Shown one piece after another: positions 1 through 8,174 of a stretch of 64,000 nt of DNA; the first letter of the stretch is position 1, and each line of letters opens with the position of its first letter. The notes beneath the pieces are model-generated. The model ran no database searches. It was not told where the DNA came from and was given only the letters and a program-made list of their open reading frames with translations. The position numbers were made by a program, and so were the translations under genes. Location: assembly GCF_013778455.1 (NCBI RefSeq), contig NZ_JACEHE010000009.1:124001-188000 (forward strand), given 5' to 3'. The stretch comes from Streptomyces himalayensis subsp. himalayensis (lineage in GTDB: Bacteria; Actinomycetota; Actinomycetes; Streptomycetales; Streptomycetaceae).

Positions 1-1008
1 GTCTCGTCGCTCGCCAAGAGCGAGGCTCTCGGCGGCGTCTACAGGAACAGCTCCGGCACGACCGGCGACGCGCTCGCCATCCTGAAGTCCGCAGGTCAGA
101 ACTACGCCCGCCTCAAGGTCTGGGTGAACCCCGCCGACGGCTACAACAACAAGACGCGCGTGCTGGCGATGGCCAAGCGCATCAAGGCGCAGGGCATGAA
201 GCTGCTCGTCGACTTCCACTACTCGGACACCTGGGCCGACCCAGGCGCACAGACCAAGCCGGCCGCCTGGTCCGGGCACTCGTACAGCCAGCTGAAGACG
301 GACGTCTACAACCACACGTACGACGTCCTGAACGCCCTGAAGGCGCAGGGCACCACGGCCGACATGGTGCAGGTCGGCAACGAGATCAACGGCGGCATGC
401 TGTGGTCCGAGGGTTCCACCGACAACTGGTCGCAGCTCGCCGGGCTGCTCAACTCCGGCTACGACGCGGTCAAGGCGGTCAACTCGTCCACCACCGTGGC
501 GCTGCACCTCGCCAAGGGCGGCGACCTGTCGGGCACCCGCTGGTGGTTCGACAGCGCTGTCTCCAACGGTGTGAAGTTCGACGCCATCGGCCTGTCCTAC
601 TACGGCTACTGGCACGGTTCGCTCTACGACTTCCAGACAACCCTGGACGACGCGGCGTCCCGCTACGGCAAGCCCGTCTTCGTCGCCGAGACGGCCTACC
701 CGTTCCGGCTGGACAGCGAGGACTCGCACGAGAACATCATCGACACGACCGGTGAACTGGTGGCCGGGTACGCGGCCTCGACGGCCGGGCAGTCCGCCTG
801 GCTGCGGGACATCATGAACATCGTGGAGGCCGTCCCGAACGGCCGCGGCCTCGGCGTCTTCTACTGGGAGTCCACCTGGAACGCGGTCACCGGCAACGGC
901 TGGGACCCGACGGACTCGTCTTCGGGCAACGGCTGGGAGAACCAGGCCTTGTTCGGCTACGACGACAAGGCGCTTCCGGCGATGTCCTGGTTCGGGGCGC
1001 ACAGGTAG
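1..1008 (+). CDS. Arabinogalactan endo-beta-1,4-galactanase (GH53), 5' end outside window
   Basis: The reading frame is open from base 1, so the signal peptide and true start lie upstream. The visible 335 residues begin at the SSLAKSEALGG region that opens mature GH53 enzymes and run to the normal C-terminus. The acid/base Glu is visible in VGNEINGG and the nucleophile Glu in VAETAYPF; the DFHYSDTWADP motif of the family is also present. GH53 enzymes are secreted and cut beta-1,4-galactan side chains of pectin. No carbohydrate-binding module follows. A strong hairpin lies 140 bp after the stop. Family assignment is secure; secretion is inferred from the family. Confidence 0.93.
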   Translation, partial: VSSLAKSEALGGVYRNSSGTTGDALAILKSAGQNYARLKVWVNPADGYNNKTRVLAMAKRIKAQGMKLLVDFHYSDTWADPGAQTKPAAWSGHSYSQLKTDVYNHTYDVLNALKAQGTTADMVQVGNEINGGMLWSEGSTDNWSQLAGLLNSGYDAVKAVNSSTTVALHLAKGGDLSGTRWWFDSAVSNGVKFDAIGLSYYGYWHGSLYDFQTTLDDAASRYGKPVFVAETAYPFRLDSEDSHENIIDTTGELVAGYAASTAGQSAWLRDIMNIVEAVPNGRGLGVFYWESTWNAVTGNGWDPTDSSSGNGWENQALFGYDDKALPAMSWFGAHR

Positions 1009-1010
1009 GC

Positions 1011-1110
1011 CACAGGCGGCCGCCCGTCGCTGTTCCGATAGGCCGACAGGCGGCCGCCCGTCCTGTTCCGATAGCCCGACAGGCGGCCGCCCGCCACTGT
1101 TCCAACAGGG
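1011..1110. repeat. Tandem repeat, about 33 bp x 3
   Basis: Three adjacent imperfect copies start at 1011, 1045 and 1077. Each contains GACAGGCGGCCGCCCG followed by CTGTTCCGATAG or a variant. The array lies between the galactanase stop and its terminator. It is non-coding as far as I can tell. Confidence 0.85.
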
Positions 1111-1147
1111 ACACGTGTCGGGCCGGCCGCCACAATTGAACCGGAAT

Positions 1148-1187
1148 CCGCTGTCCGGGTGCGTCGTGAGGCGCACCCGGACAGCGG
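1148..1187. terminator. Perfect 16-bp stem-loop terminator
   Basis: Arms 1148-1163 and 1172-1187 are exact reverse complements (CCGCTGTCCGGGTGCG) around an 8-nt loop. It sits between the galactanase stop and the convergent methyltransferase stop, so it can serve both. Confidence 0.85.
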
Positions 1188-1217
1188 TGTTCGAGCCCGT
1201 CGCAAAACTCCGGTCAG

Positions 1218-2120
1218 TCAGTCCCCGGTCAGCTGGAAATGCCAGATGATCACTGCAGGCACTCCGGCGTGTGCGACTCCTGCGGCCTCGGGTACCAGGT
1301 CGGCCAAGCACCACGGCCAGACCTCCCACGGACCCAGTTCCGTCATGCGTTCCCTTGGCGGCTCGCGACCGTCGGACCTCTCGACGGCCGGCTCCGTCGG
1401 TTCCTCGCACCGGCGCACCTGCAACCCCACGGGAAGCGCGGCGCGGAGGTAGTCCCCGGTCGGGTGGCGGTAAGTCTCCAGACGTCCCGGTCGCCCGTCC
1501 GGCAGGCGTACCGGCGGAATCGAGCCCCGCGCCACCCACTCGGGGTGCATATCGCTGATGACCAGGTGTCCGCCCGGGCGCAGCACCCTGGCGAACTCCG
1601 CCATCACCGGCTTCAGGTCGGCAACATGCGTCAACGCCAGGGAACAGACGACCAGATCCACGGCGTCGTCGGCCACTGGCAGCCGGCCCACGTCGCCCAG
1701 GTGGAATGCGCCACCCGGCACGCGTTCGCGTGCCCGTGCGAGCATGTCGGGCGAGCTGTCCACGCCGATGACCCGGTGGCCACGCTCAGCCAGCAGGGCC
1801 GCGAGCCGGCCGGTGCCGCACGCGGCATCCAGGGCGACGCCCGTCGGCAGCCCGGCGACGATATCCTTGACCACGGGCCCGTCGAAGTCGAACGCCGAGT
1901 TGGGGCCGTCATACGTTTGCGACCAGATCCGGTATCCGTCGACCGTGTTCACGCGAGCCACTTCCACGGCCGCGCTCGCCAGCGACTCGTCGTCGAGCAG
2001 CTTACGGATCTCGGCGATGCGCGAGTCGACGAACTCCCGGTCGGCCTCGCCGGTGAACGAACGCAGCAGGGCTATGCCCTCAAGGCCAAGCAGGTAGGCC
2101 AAAGGATGCTCGTAGATCAC
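1218..2120 (-). CDS. Class I SAM-dependent methyltransferase
   Basis: A 300-residue protein with a helical N-terminal segment (YEHPLAYLLGLEGIALLRSF) and a Methyltransf_11 fold. The SAM-binding glycine loop is LDAACGTGRLAALLAERG, followed by the acidic VIGVDSSPDML strand and the LRPGGHLVISDMHP strand. I chose the GTG at 2120 because the conserved N-terminal segment starts there; the frame is open further upstream but runs into a large inverted repeat. No strong ribosome binding site is visible. The substrate is unknown, and the neighbours do not suggest one. Confidence 0.85.
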   Translation of the reverse strand: MIYEHPLAYLLGLEGIALLRSFTGEADREFVDSRIAEIRKLLDDESLASAAVEVARVNTVDGYRIWSQTYDGPNSAFDFDGPVVKDIVAGLPTGVALDAACGTGRLAALLAERGHRVIGVDSSPDMLARARERVPGGAFHLGDVGRLPVADDAVDLVVCSLALTHVADLKPVMAEFARVLRPGGHLVISDMHPEWVARGSIPPVRLPDGRPGRLETYRHPTGDYLRAALPVGLQVRRCEEPTEPAVERSDGREPPRERMTELGPWEVWPWCLADLVPEAAGVAHAGVPAVIIWHFQLTGD

Positions 2121-2163
2121 GGGATGACGGTAACGATGCCCACCGCACAGCGCGACCGAATTA

Positions 2164-2218
2164 AGACCGACCGGCAAATGGGGGGGGTGACGCCGCCCCA
2201 CCATTTGCCGGTCGGTCT
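2164..2218. repeat. Large inverted repeat upstream of the methyltransferase
   Basis: Arms 2164-2181 and 2201-2218 are perfect 18-bp reverse complements (AGACCGACCGGCAAATGG), with four further G-C pairs inside. It lies 44-98 bp upstream of the methyltransferase start and just before the decayed translation-factor gene. It could be an operator, a terminator, or one end of a lost element. Confidence 0.8.
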
Positions 2219-2281
2219 AAGCCGCTCCCGGACGCGGCCGGTCACGGGGGACCGCACGCCGCGCTCACTCCGCTCGCCGAG

Positions 2282-2606
2282 CAAGGATCCGCTGATCAAT
2301 CTGCGGCCCGCCTTGAGCTCCCGGTCGACCTGTTCGGACCGCTGTTGCCCTTACTGGCGCCGTCGCGCGCCGCCCCTCGTACTCCGTCCACGCCCGTGAC
2401 GACCAGCACGCTGGAAGCGACATCCCCGCTGCCCGGATGCACGAGCTGGAACAGCTGCTGCCGGGGGTGACGCGCGGCAAGGGCGTGCTCGAATGCCCTT
2501 CGACCGCTAGGAACCCGTCCGCGGCACGCCGCCGACGCGCCCACGCACGGACCACAACTCCCTCAACCGCAAGGAGTACCTGGTCCATGTGGTACGCCGC
2601 GTCTGA
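2282..2606 (+). pseudogene. 3' fragment of an OtrA/TetM-type ribosomal protection GTPase
   Basis: Three short frames join into the C-terminal domain of an EF-G-like tetracycline-resistance protein. The first, from 2282, reads RLELPVDLFGPLL and STLE. One lost base then shifts to the frame of DIPAARMHELEQLLPG and TRGKGVLEC. A second lost base shifts to PFDR, a TAG stop (where the family has Tyr), then EPVRG, RTDHNSLNRKEYL and the normal terminal TGA. The GTPase domain and most of the gene are absent. The assignment rests on my memory of the family C-terminus. The fragment cannot encode a working product. Confidence 0.75.
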
Positions 2607-2663
2607 CGGCGGTGCCGCGGCGATACCGGCGATCCCACAACAACCCCGCGCATGCCCGCCGTT

Positions 2664-3116
2664 TCACGCCCACGGGTGCACGGCCCCGGCGTGCGCGGGC
2701 GCAATGCCGTGAGTCCTGGCATTGCTCACCACGCGGTACCGGCCGGCGGGCAGATGACGGACCTTGGTCACGTGGACGGTGAGCGGCCCAGCCCATTCAT
2801 ATCCGTTGGCCTCGGCATGCCGGTCCAGGACGTCGGTCAACTCCTGACCCAGCTCGCCGCGCCGTCCGACCAGTTCGTCGTGGACGAAACCGACGAGCTC
2901 GACCGTGTAGACATTGGGGACGAGTACACGGCTTTCGCTGCACACGACAGCGTGGTCATCGCACTCCCGCCGCAGCGCGTCGAGCAGTTGGACGGGGTCG
3001 CTCCGGAAGACCTTGTCCAGCAGAGCACTTTCCCAGCGCTCCAACGTCCGTTCCCATCGGCTCAGCGTTCCCATGGCGCATCGGGTTCCCGGGGCGAATC
3101 CACCCATGCGTCCCAT
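2664..3116 (-). CDS. DUF3662 (FhaA N-terminal domain) protein
   Basis: A 150-residue protein that is nearly all DUF3662: LSRWERTLERWESALLDKVFRSDPV, an ALRRECDDHAVV segment, and the late EWAGPLTVHVT strand. In FhaA this domain precedes an FHA domain and acts in cell-wall and division signalling; here no FHA domain follows. GAGGG lies 4 nt before the ATG at 3116; a second ATG at 3074 starts exactly at the conserved MGTLSRWERT and is an alternative. It is divergent from the small membrane protein gene at 3281. Its partner is unknown. Confidence 0.85.
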   Translation of the reverse strand: MGRMGGFAPGTRCAMGTLSRWERTLERWESALLDKVFRSDPVQLLDALRRECDDHAVVCSESRVLVPNVYTVELVGFVHDELVGRRGELGQELTDVLDRHAEANGYEWAGPLTVHVTKVRHLPAGRYRVVSNARTHGIAPAHAGAVHPWA

Positions 3117-3280
3117 ACGCCCTCAATTGTCGGACCAGCAGGGGGCATCACGCGCGTGGTCACGCGGCTTGGTTCAGGTGCAGACCAGGTGATCGAAAGA
3201 AATCGAGACCTTGATAACGGGACGATTGCAGAACCGGTCGGCTCCATTGCCACGCGATCGACGATGACGTTGGTCAAAGC

Positions 3281-3616
3281 ATGAACGCTTCTGCTGGTAA
3301 TCCGATTCCGACGCCCAATGCGCAGCTCACAGGTGCCTACTGGCTGGACAGTCCGGTCGGACACGCGGAGGACTGTCCGTGGTGTGAGCAGCTGCGCGAG
3401 GCGGAGAAACGTCGCACCGATGATACGACAGTACGCAGTAACCTTTCGGCCCCGGTGTCCCCGGCGGTCCCGGCGGTCCCGGCGGCGAATGGCAGGACCA
3501 CCATTGCGTACCCGCCACGGCCGGGCGAGCTGAACTGCCTCACCGTCCGAGCGGCGATGCTCGCGACCGCCCTCGCCACCATCATCGCGGCGGCGGCTTC
3601 GGTGGTACTGGGCTGA
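3281..3616 (+). CDS. Small membrane protein, AYWL / CxWC family
   Basis: A 111-residue protein with an N-terminal LTGAYWLDSP motif, a CPWCEQLREAEKR motif at about residues 33-45, a Pro/Ala-rich linker, and one hydrophobic helix at the very C-terminus (about residues 89-110), so probably tail-anchored. No signal peptide. Both motifs recur near 29 kb: CIWCVQLREA with the same terminal helix in the gene at 29279, and LTDAYWLEPP in the gene at 28752. The paired Cys could bind metal or form a disulfide. Function unknown. Confidence 0.7.
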   Translation: MNASAGNPIPTPNAQLTGAYWLDSPVGHAEDCPWCEQLREAEKRRTDDTTVRSNLSAPVSPAVPAVPAANGRTTIAYPPRPGELNCLTVRAAMLATALATIIAAAASVVLG

Positions 3617-3878
3617 GAGGCCGCGCTGGCGGGTGCGGGCGATCGGGGGCAGAACAACCGGTATCGCCCGCCCGCAGCGGTACCGGCCGGCTCTAGCGGT
3701 CTGCTTCGCACCCGCCTTCAGGGGACTTCCGCGCGTTGTCCGGGCGGCGGAGGCTCCCTGACGGCGGCGACTCCCTGACGGCGCACGCCCCCGGACTGCG
3801 GGCCGGCCGCGGCGCCGCCCCCGCGGTCCCGCGCCGGGTCCCGATGCCCTGACGACGAGGCTCCCGGACTGCGGACGG
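3617..3878. other. Gap with short duplications
   Basis: No gene seen. A 17-bp tandem duplication starts at 3754 and 3771 (CTCCCTGACGGCG core), and CCCGGACTGCGG occurs twice further on. The gap separates two genes that face each other. Confidence 0.5.
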
Positions 3879-4247
3879 TCAGTCCTCCCAGTCCAGCTGT
3901 TCTTCGGGAACGCCGACCGAGCGGGCGTACGCCTGCACCTCGCTGCGCGCGGCGGCATCCCCTCGCGGGTAGCGGAAGACGCGATCGGCGAAGACCACGA
4001 ACGCCTCAGCCGTGGTGTTGTAGTTGACGTACCACCCGCCCGTCGGCTCCAGACACCCGGCCAACGCGGCGGCCAACCGCTCGGCGTCGGCCTCGGGGGC
4101 CTGAAAGTCCAACAGGGTCCACTCCCCGGGCTGCCCGGCCGTCGCGCTGCCAACCCCGATCCGCCGCACCCTCGTGACCTGCAGCGGAAAGCCGTTCAGC
4201 TCGCTGCCCACACGCAGGCTCTCCGCGATAAGTACGCCACCGAGCAC
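3879..4247 (-). CDS. Conserved-looking protein of unknown function
   Basis: 122 residues, soluble, no motif I recognise; it ends in PEEQLDWED. The start is the GTG at 4247, chosen because a GATGAGGAGGAG ribosome site lies 6 nt before it; an ATG 24 bases upstream would bury that site inside the gene. Secondary-structure reading suggests a small alpha/beta fold (WTLLDFQAPEADAERLAAAL, WYVNYNTTAEAFVVFADRVF). The second segment resembles small phosphate-synthase-like or immunity-type proteins only vaguely. Function unknown. Confidence 0.6.
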   Translation of the reverse strand: MLGGVLIAESLRVGSELNGFPLQVTRVRRIGVGSATAGQPGEWTLLDFQAPEADAERLAAALAGCLEPTGGWYVNYNTTAEAFVVFADRVFRYPRGDAAARSEVQAYARSVGVPEEQLDWED

Positions 4248-4627
4248 GCCGCACTCCTCCTCATCGCACACACGACGCGCACGCTGCGCCGCAGCCTGCC
4301 CCGCCTACGGCAGGCACCCTTTGGCCACGGCTCAGCGCGCTTCTACAGGTCCTACCCGGTGGCCGTCGGCATGACCACCCCCATGACCACCCCCGCCGCC
4401 TCAGCCATGGCGATCAGCCTCACCAGGTCCTCCACAGTCCTCGCTCAGGACAGGGAGGCGGAAGACGACGGAATGGGGGCACTCGTACTGCGGGCGTTTC
4501 CCCTGCCGGACCAGGCTCCGACCAGGCGTCCAGACGGGAGTTCCTCAGAGGTGGCTCAGGAGGATCGACAAGACCATAAGGCACCCTAGCCACATCTGCC
4601 TCACAAGCACCAGAGAGGAGACCAGAA
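4248..4627. other. Gap of about 380 bp without a recognisable gene
   Basis: No frame shows a family motif. There is a short CATGACCACCCC doublet near 4370. The last 20 bases hold the AGAGGAGACC ribosome site of the next gene. Confidence 0.4.
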
Positions 4628-5725
4628 ATGAGCCGGACCGACGAGGACAGGATCGGCCACGGCAACGGCGATCACACCGGCAGCAACGCCACCGGCGGCG
4701 ACGGTGACGACCGTGGCGACGGCGGCAACACCGCATACGGACGCACGACCTTCACCCGGTCCAAGAGCCACTTCGCCGACCGCGTCACCGCGGACGGAAG
4801 GGACGGCTGGCCCGTCGAGGCGGGCCGCTACCGCCTGATCGTCAGCCGCGCCTGCCCGTGGGCGAGCCGCGCCCTGGTCTCGCGGCGCCTGCTGGGGCTC
4901 GAGAGCGCTCTCTCACTGGGCATCGCAGATCCCATCCAGGATGACCGCAGCTGGCGCTTCACCCTTGACCCGGACGGCCGCGATCCCGTGCTCGGCATCC
5001 GCTACCTCAGCGAGGCCTATGACGCCCGCGAGAGGGAGTACTCCGCCGGCGTCAGCGTGCCGGCGATCGTGGACATACCGAGCGGCCGGCTCGTCACGAA
5101 CGACTTCCAGAAGATCACGCTGGGCTTCGCCACCGAGTGGACGGCATTGCACCGCCCAGGTGCACCCGACCTCTATCCGGAACAGCTGCGCGAGGAGATC
5201 GACGAGGTCATGGCCGACGTCTACCACGATGTCAACAACGGCGTGTACCGGGCGGGCTTCGCCACGCGTCAGAGCGAGTACGAGGGAGCCTGCGCCGACG
5301 TTTTCCGGCGCCTGGAAGCGCTCTCCAAACGGCTCGCCGACCGCCGTTACCTCGTCGGAGACACCATCACGGAAGCAGACATCCGGCTGTTCACCACGCT
5401 GGTCCGCTTCGATGCCGTCTACCACGGCCACTTCAAGTGCAACCGGTGGAAGCTGGCGGAGGACTCCGTCCTGTGGGCGTACGCCCGGGACCTCTATCAG
5501 ACGCCAGGCTTCGGTGACACCGTCGACTTCGATCACATCAAGCGGCACTACTACCGCGTTCACACCGGCATCAACCCGACGCGCATCGTGCCCGTCGGCC
5601 CGGATCTCGCCGGGTGGCTCACGCCCCACCACCGACATGAGCTGGGCGGACGGCCGTTCGGTGACGGTACGCCGCCCGGACCGGTCCCACCGGACGAGCA
5701 GGTCGCGGCAGCCGGACGTCCCTGA
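4628..5725 (+). CDS. Glutathionyl-hydroquinone reductase family (Xi-class GST)
   Basis: 365 residues. After a Gly/Asp-rich N-terminal tail comes the thioredoxin-like half with the catalytic Cys in RACPWASRA, the GVSVPAIVD and VTNDF segments, then the helical GST half (YLVGDTITEADIRLFTTLVRFD). This matches YqjG/PcpF/ECM4 enzymes, which reduce S-thiol-hydroquinones. Streptomyces makes mycothiol rather than glutathione, so the natural thiol is probably mycothiol (inference). A GGAGACC site lies 7 nt before the ATG. The DUF4235 gene follows after 28 nt, suggesting one operon. Confidence 0.9.
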   Translation: MSRTDEDRIGHGNGDHTGSNATGGDGDDRGDGGNTAYGRTTFTRSKSHFADRVTADGRDGWPVEAGRYRLIVSRACPWASRALVSRRLLGLESALSLGIADPIQDDRSWRFTLDPDGRDPVLGIRYLSEAYDAREREYSAGVSVPAIVDIPSGRLVTNDFQKITLGFATEWTALHRPGAPDLYPEQLREEIDEVMADVYHDVNNGVYRAGFATRQSEYEGACADVFRRLEALSKRLADRRYLVGDTITEADIRLFTTLVRFDAVYHGHFKCNRWKLAEDSVLWAYARDLYQTPGFGDTVDFDHIKRHYYRVHTGINPTRIVPVGPDLAGWLTPHHRHELGGRPFGDGTPPGPVPPDEQVAAAGRP

Positions 5726-5753
5726 CCCTACGAACCGCACGAAGGAGATTCAG

Positions 5754-6053
5754 GTGCGCAAGAAGAAGAAGCTTCCCGTCGTCTACAAACCGTTCGGCTT
5801 CGTGCTCGGCTGGGCCAGCGGCGCCCTGGCCGGTCTGACGTTCCAGGCGATGTGGAAGGCGATACGCCACGAGGAGGACGCGCCGGACGCCCTCGACAAG
5901 GAACGAACCTGGCGCGAAGTGCTGCTGGCGGCCGCGGTTCAGGGTGCGATCTTCGCCGTCGTCCGCAGCGCCGTCGACCGCGCCGGCGCAAAGGCCATCG
6001 AACGCACGACCGGCGTCTGGCCGGAGAGCGCAAAGGGCAGGGGCAGGGACTGA
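5754..6053 (+). CDS. DUF4235 small membrane protein
   Basis: 99 residues starting at a GTG with GAAGGAG 6 nt upstream. A basic start (MRKKKKLP) precedes a short hydrophobic segment (PFGFVLGWASGALAGLTF) and a second one (EVLLAAAVQGAIFAVVRSAVD), the usual layout of DUF4235. The role is unknown; it is frequently placed beside stress genes, and here it lies between a thiol-dependent reductase and a copper storage protein. Confidence 0.8.
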   Translation: MRKKKKLPVVYKPFGFVLGWASGALAGLTFQAMWKAIRHEEDAPDALDKERTWREVLLAAAVQGAIFAVVRSAVDRAGAKAIERTTGVWPESAKGRGRD

Positions 6054-6192
6054 CGCCACCCCTCTGCTGCCCGACGAGCCCCCTAGCGGAGGGAGCGGAC
6101 TGTTCCCGCCCGATGGCGCGTGGTGGCAAGGAGGCGTACGACGGAAGGGCGAGGGGACCCGGCTTGGGTCACCGTCACTCCGAGGAGGAATC

Positions 6193-6555
6193 ATGCAGCA
6201 GCCCGGAACCACCACCACGATGCCGAAAGAGATGCAGGACTGCGTCGAGGCGTGCATGTCGTGCCACAGCACCTGCGAGGAGACCATGAGCTCCTGCCTG
6301 CAGATGGGTGGCCAGGCACAGATGCAGATCATGCGGGCCCTCATGGACTGCTCCGAGATGACCCGCATGTGCGCGGACATGATGATGCGCAGGTCGCCCA
6401 TGGCGAACGAGATGTGCAGGTTGTGCGCCAAGGCATGCGACATGTGCGCGGAGGCGTGTATGGCCATGCCGGAGGACCCACAGATGATGCGCTGTGCGGA
6501 ATCCTGTCGCCGCTGCGCGGAGATGTGCCGCACGATGGCGGGCGCCGCGGCCTGA
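6193..6555 (+). CDS. Cys-rich four-helix copper storage protein (Csp / DUF326 type)
   Basis: 120 residues with 16 Cys arranged mostly as CxxC or CxxxC along predicted helices (QDCVEACMSCHSTCEE, CRLCAKACDMCAEAC, CAESCRRCAEMC), plus many Met. This is the Csp pattern, in which Cys lining a four-helix bundle bind many Cu(I) ions. There is no signal peptide, so a cytosolic Csp3-like store is likely. GAGGAGGAA precedes the ATG. A terminator follows at 6725. Confidence 0.85.
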   Translation: MQQPGTTTTMPKEMQDCVEACMSCHSTCEETMSSCLQMGGQAQMQIMRALMDCSEMTRMCADMMMRRSPMANEMCRLCAKACDMCAEACMAMPEDPQMMRCAESCRRCAEMCRTMAGAAA

Positions 6556-6652
6556 GGCCCGCCTGAGGCCCGCTCTGATCCGGCCGTTAGGTCACATGGC
6601 CGGTGCCGGGTGCGCCCCGCGCGCATTCGGTACCAGCCGGTGCCGGATGCGT

Positions 6653-6706
6653 CCCACACACGGCCCAGGTCCCATACACGGCCCAGGTCCCACACACGGC
6701 CCAGCC
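6653..6706. repeat. Tandem repeat, 18 bp x 3
   Basis: Three head-to-tail copies start at 6653, 6671 and 6689 (CCCACACACGGCCCAGGT and close variants). They lie between the copper storage gene and its terminator. Confidence 0.85.
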
Positions 6707-6724
6707 CGTGTGCGGGGACGTTCG

Positions 6725-6755
6725 CGTGGCTCCGGCCGTTACAGCCGGAGCCACG
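6725..6755. terminator. 12-bp stem-loop terminator
   Basis: Arms 6725-6736 and 6744-6755 (CGTGGCTCCGGC and complement) with a 7-nt loop lie between two convergent genes. Confidence 0.8.
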
Positions 6756-6776
6756 GCGTGTGCGCGGGCCTGGGAA

Positions 6777-7301
6777 TCAGGCCGGTCCGGTTTCCCCTTC
6801 GAGGAAGCGGCTGACCTGCGCGGCAATGCTGTCCTTGGCGGCGCCGGTCCGCTTTCCGCCGCATGCCGAGGGCTGGGGCATGCCGATGCCGCCGGCCCAC
6901 ACACAGCGACGGGTCCATTCGTCATCGGCTCTCAACTGGACCTGAATGTCGACGATCTCGATCTGGTCAGCCGGACCGGCGGCGTAGATCGTGGCTGTGG
7001 CCCGGCGCAGAGGGTAGATGTCGAAGCCCTCGATGAACTGCGAATTGCGCCAGTCGAGAAACGCGCCTTCGCCGTCGCTGCCGATCCGGACGTCGAGTTG
7101 ACCGTCCTCCAGCTGAATGGCGATCGATTCCCCGGTGCGATTCTCCACGGTTACGCGGAAACTGAAGTACGTGAGATCTTTCGCGTGGTCGTCGCGACCT
7201 CGAGGCGGCTCGTCCTTTTTCAGGTCATGGACACGAACCCGGAGACCTGGGTGCTCGTCGTCGTACTCCTGCCAGTCCCCCACGATGTTCGGTTCGTGCA
7301 C
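6777..7301 (-). CDS. Cytosolic beta-rich protein of unknown function
   Basis: 174 residues with a GTG start, supported by a GAGGGG site 7 nt away. The middle (FSFRVTVENRTGESIAIQLEDGQLDVRIG) reads like the beta-sandwich of DUF4352-type domains, which are normally exported, but no signal peptide or lipobox is present. The C-terminal part is more variable and has two Cys (RRCVWAGG, SACGGKR). The resemblance is weak; I make no functional claim. Confidence 0.6.
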   Translation of the reverse strand: MHEPNIVGDWQEYDDEHPGLRVRVHDLKKDEPPRGRDDHAKDLTYFSFRVTVENRTGESIAIQLEDGQLDVRIGSDGEGAFLDWRNSQFIEGFDIYPLRRATATIYAAGPADQIEIVDIQVQLRADDEWTRRCVWAGGIGMPQPSACGGKRTGAAKDSIAAQVSRFLEGETGPA

Positions 7302-7475
7302 AATTCACCCCTCGGCTCCACAGAGCTGTTTCCTACCCGCGTGCGCGGCAGGGTGTCAAATGCCCGAAACCAACATCGTTCCGGGCTTTTTCCGGTTCCG
7401 TACCCGATGACCAGGGCATCCGGTCGGGAACTGATCAATAAGAGTCCTTTTCTGCTCGAGTCCCGGTGTCGCACA

Positions 7476-7945
7476 TCACTTACGGTCTCTTGATCGCCTC
7501 AGCTCAGGGCGCAACGACACGCCTCTCAGACGGGTCGGCAGCTCGAGTACGGTCGCCTCCACCGCTCCCTGGATGGCCGGACGGCAGAACCGGCCGTGCT
7601 CTCCGAGCCGGATCAACGTGGGCCCGATGGTCTCGCCCGCATCGAAGCCTCGGTGGCGCGCGCCTCGTCGATGGTGACGGCGACCGCGACCGTGGCGGGC
7701 ACGGTCGCGTGCCAGGTACGGAAGTCCTTGACCTTGATGTCGGTTCCCGACACCGACGGCCTGGAGGTTGCCGCCCGGCCAGGGGCAGATCCATACGTCG
7801 CGCCAGGCGGGGCGGATCGCGAGGGCGCGTATCCCGGCGAGGTGATCCGGGTCGGTGAGCGCCGCACCGGTGGTGTCCGGAAGCCGCGACCGCACCGTAG
7901 GCGACCGAAACCGGGGCGATGGATGTCGCCGGTCCGCAGTCGCAC
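7476..7945 (-). pseudogene. DNA topoisomerase IB, shifted and internally deleted
   Basis: Read from 7945 downward, pieces of one topoisomerase IB appear in order but alternate between two frames. The first is VRLRTGDIHRPGF then RCGRGFR, followed in the next frame by TTGAALTDPDHLAGIRALAI and PAWRDVWICPWPGGNLQAVG. The first frame then resumes with GTDIKVKDFRTWHATV, and the second with ETIGPTLIRLGEHGRF, RPAIQGAVEATVLELPT. The central catalytic core (Arg, Lys, His residues) and the stretch with the active-site Tyr are missing at the two later junctions. About 120 of some 330-350 codons remain. No functional protein is possible. Confidence 0.85.
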
Positions 7946-8092
7946 GGAGGCCTGCGGGATCCGGGCGCGGGCTGGTTCTGTCGCGCTCTGCCGACAGCGG
8001 CGCGCTCCGGGCACCGGCAGGGCGAGGAGCCGCCCGCACGCCATGCGGGCCGGGCACGGCTGAGCGAACCTGGAGCCGCGGGCCCGCGACGT

Positions 8093-8158
8093 CGCGGCCC
8101 GGTGACGGACGCGGTCCGGTGACGGAGGGGCCGGTCCGGTGACGGAGGGGCCGGTCCG
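8093..8158. repeat. Tandem repeat, 20 bp x 2-3
   Basis: GGTCCGGTGACGGAGGGGCC occurs exactly at 8113 and 8133, with a decayed copy before and a partial one after. The last copy ends 17 bp before the start codon of the PHP gene and adjoins its ribosome site. Confidence 0.85.
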
Positions 8159-8174
8159 CCGGCAGGAGGTGCCC

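Noticed and set aside
4909-4921. GAGAGCGCTCTC palindrome inside the hydroquinone reductase gene (also at about 49819 in rocD)
   Set aside because: It encodes an ordinary ESALS-type peptide and lies in mid-gene; not taken as an operator.
7596-8063. Plus-strand frames over the topoisomerase remnant
   Set aside because: The recognisable motifs are all on the minus strand; the plus frames are artefacts of base composition.
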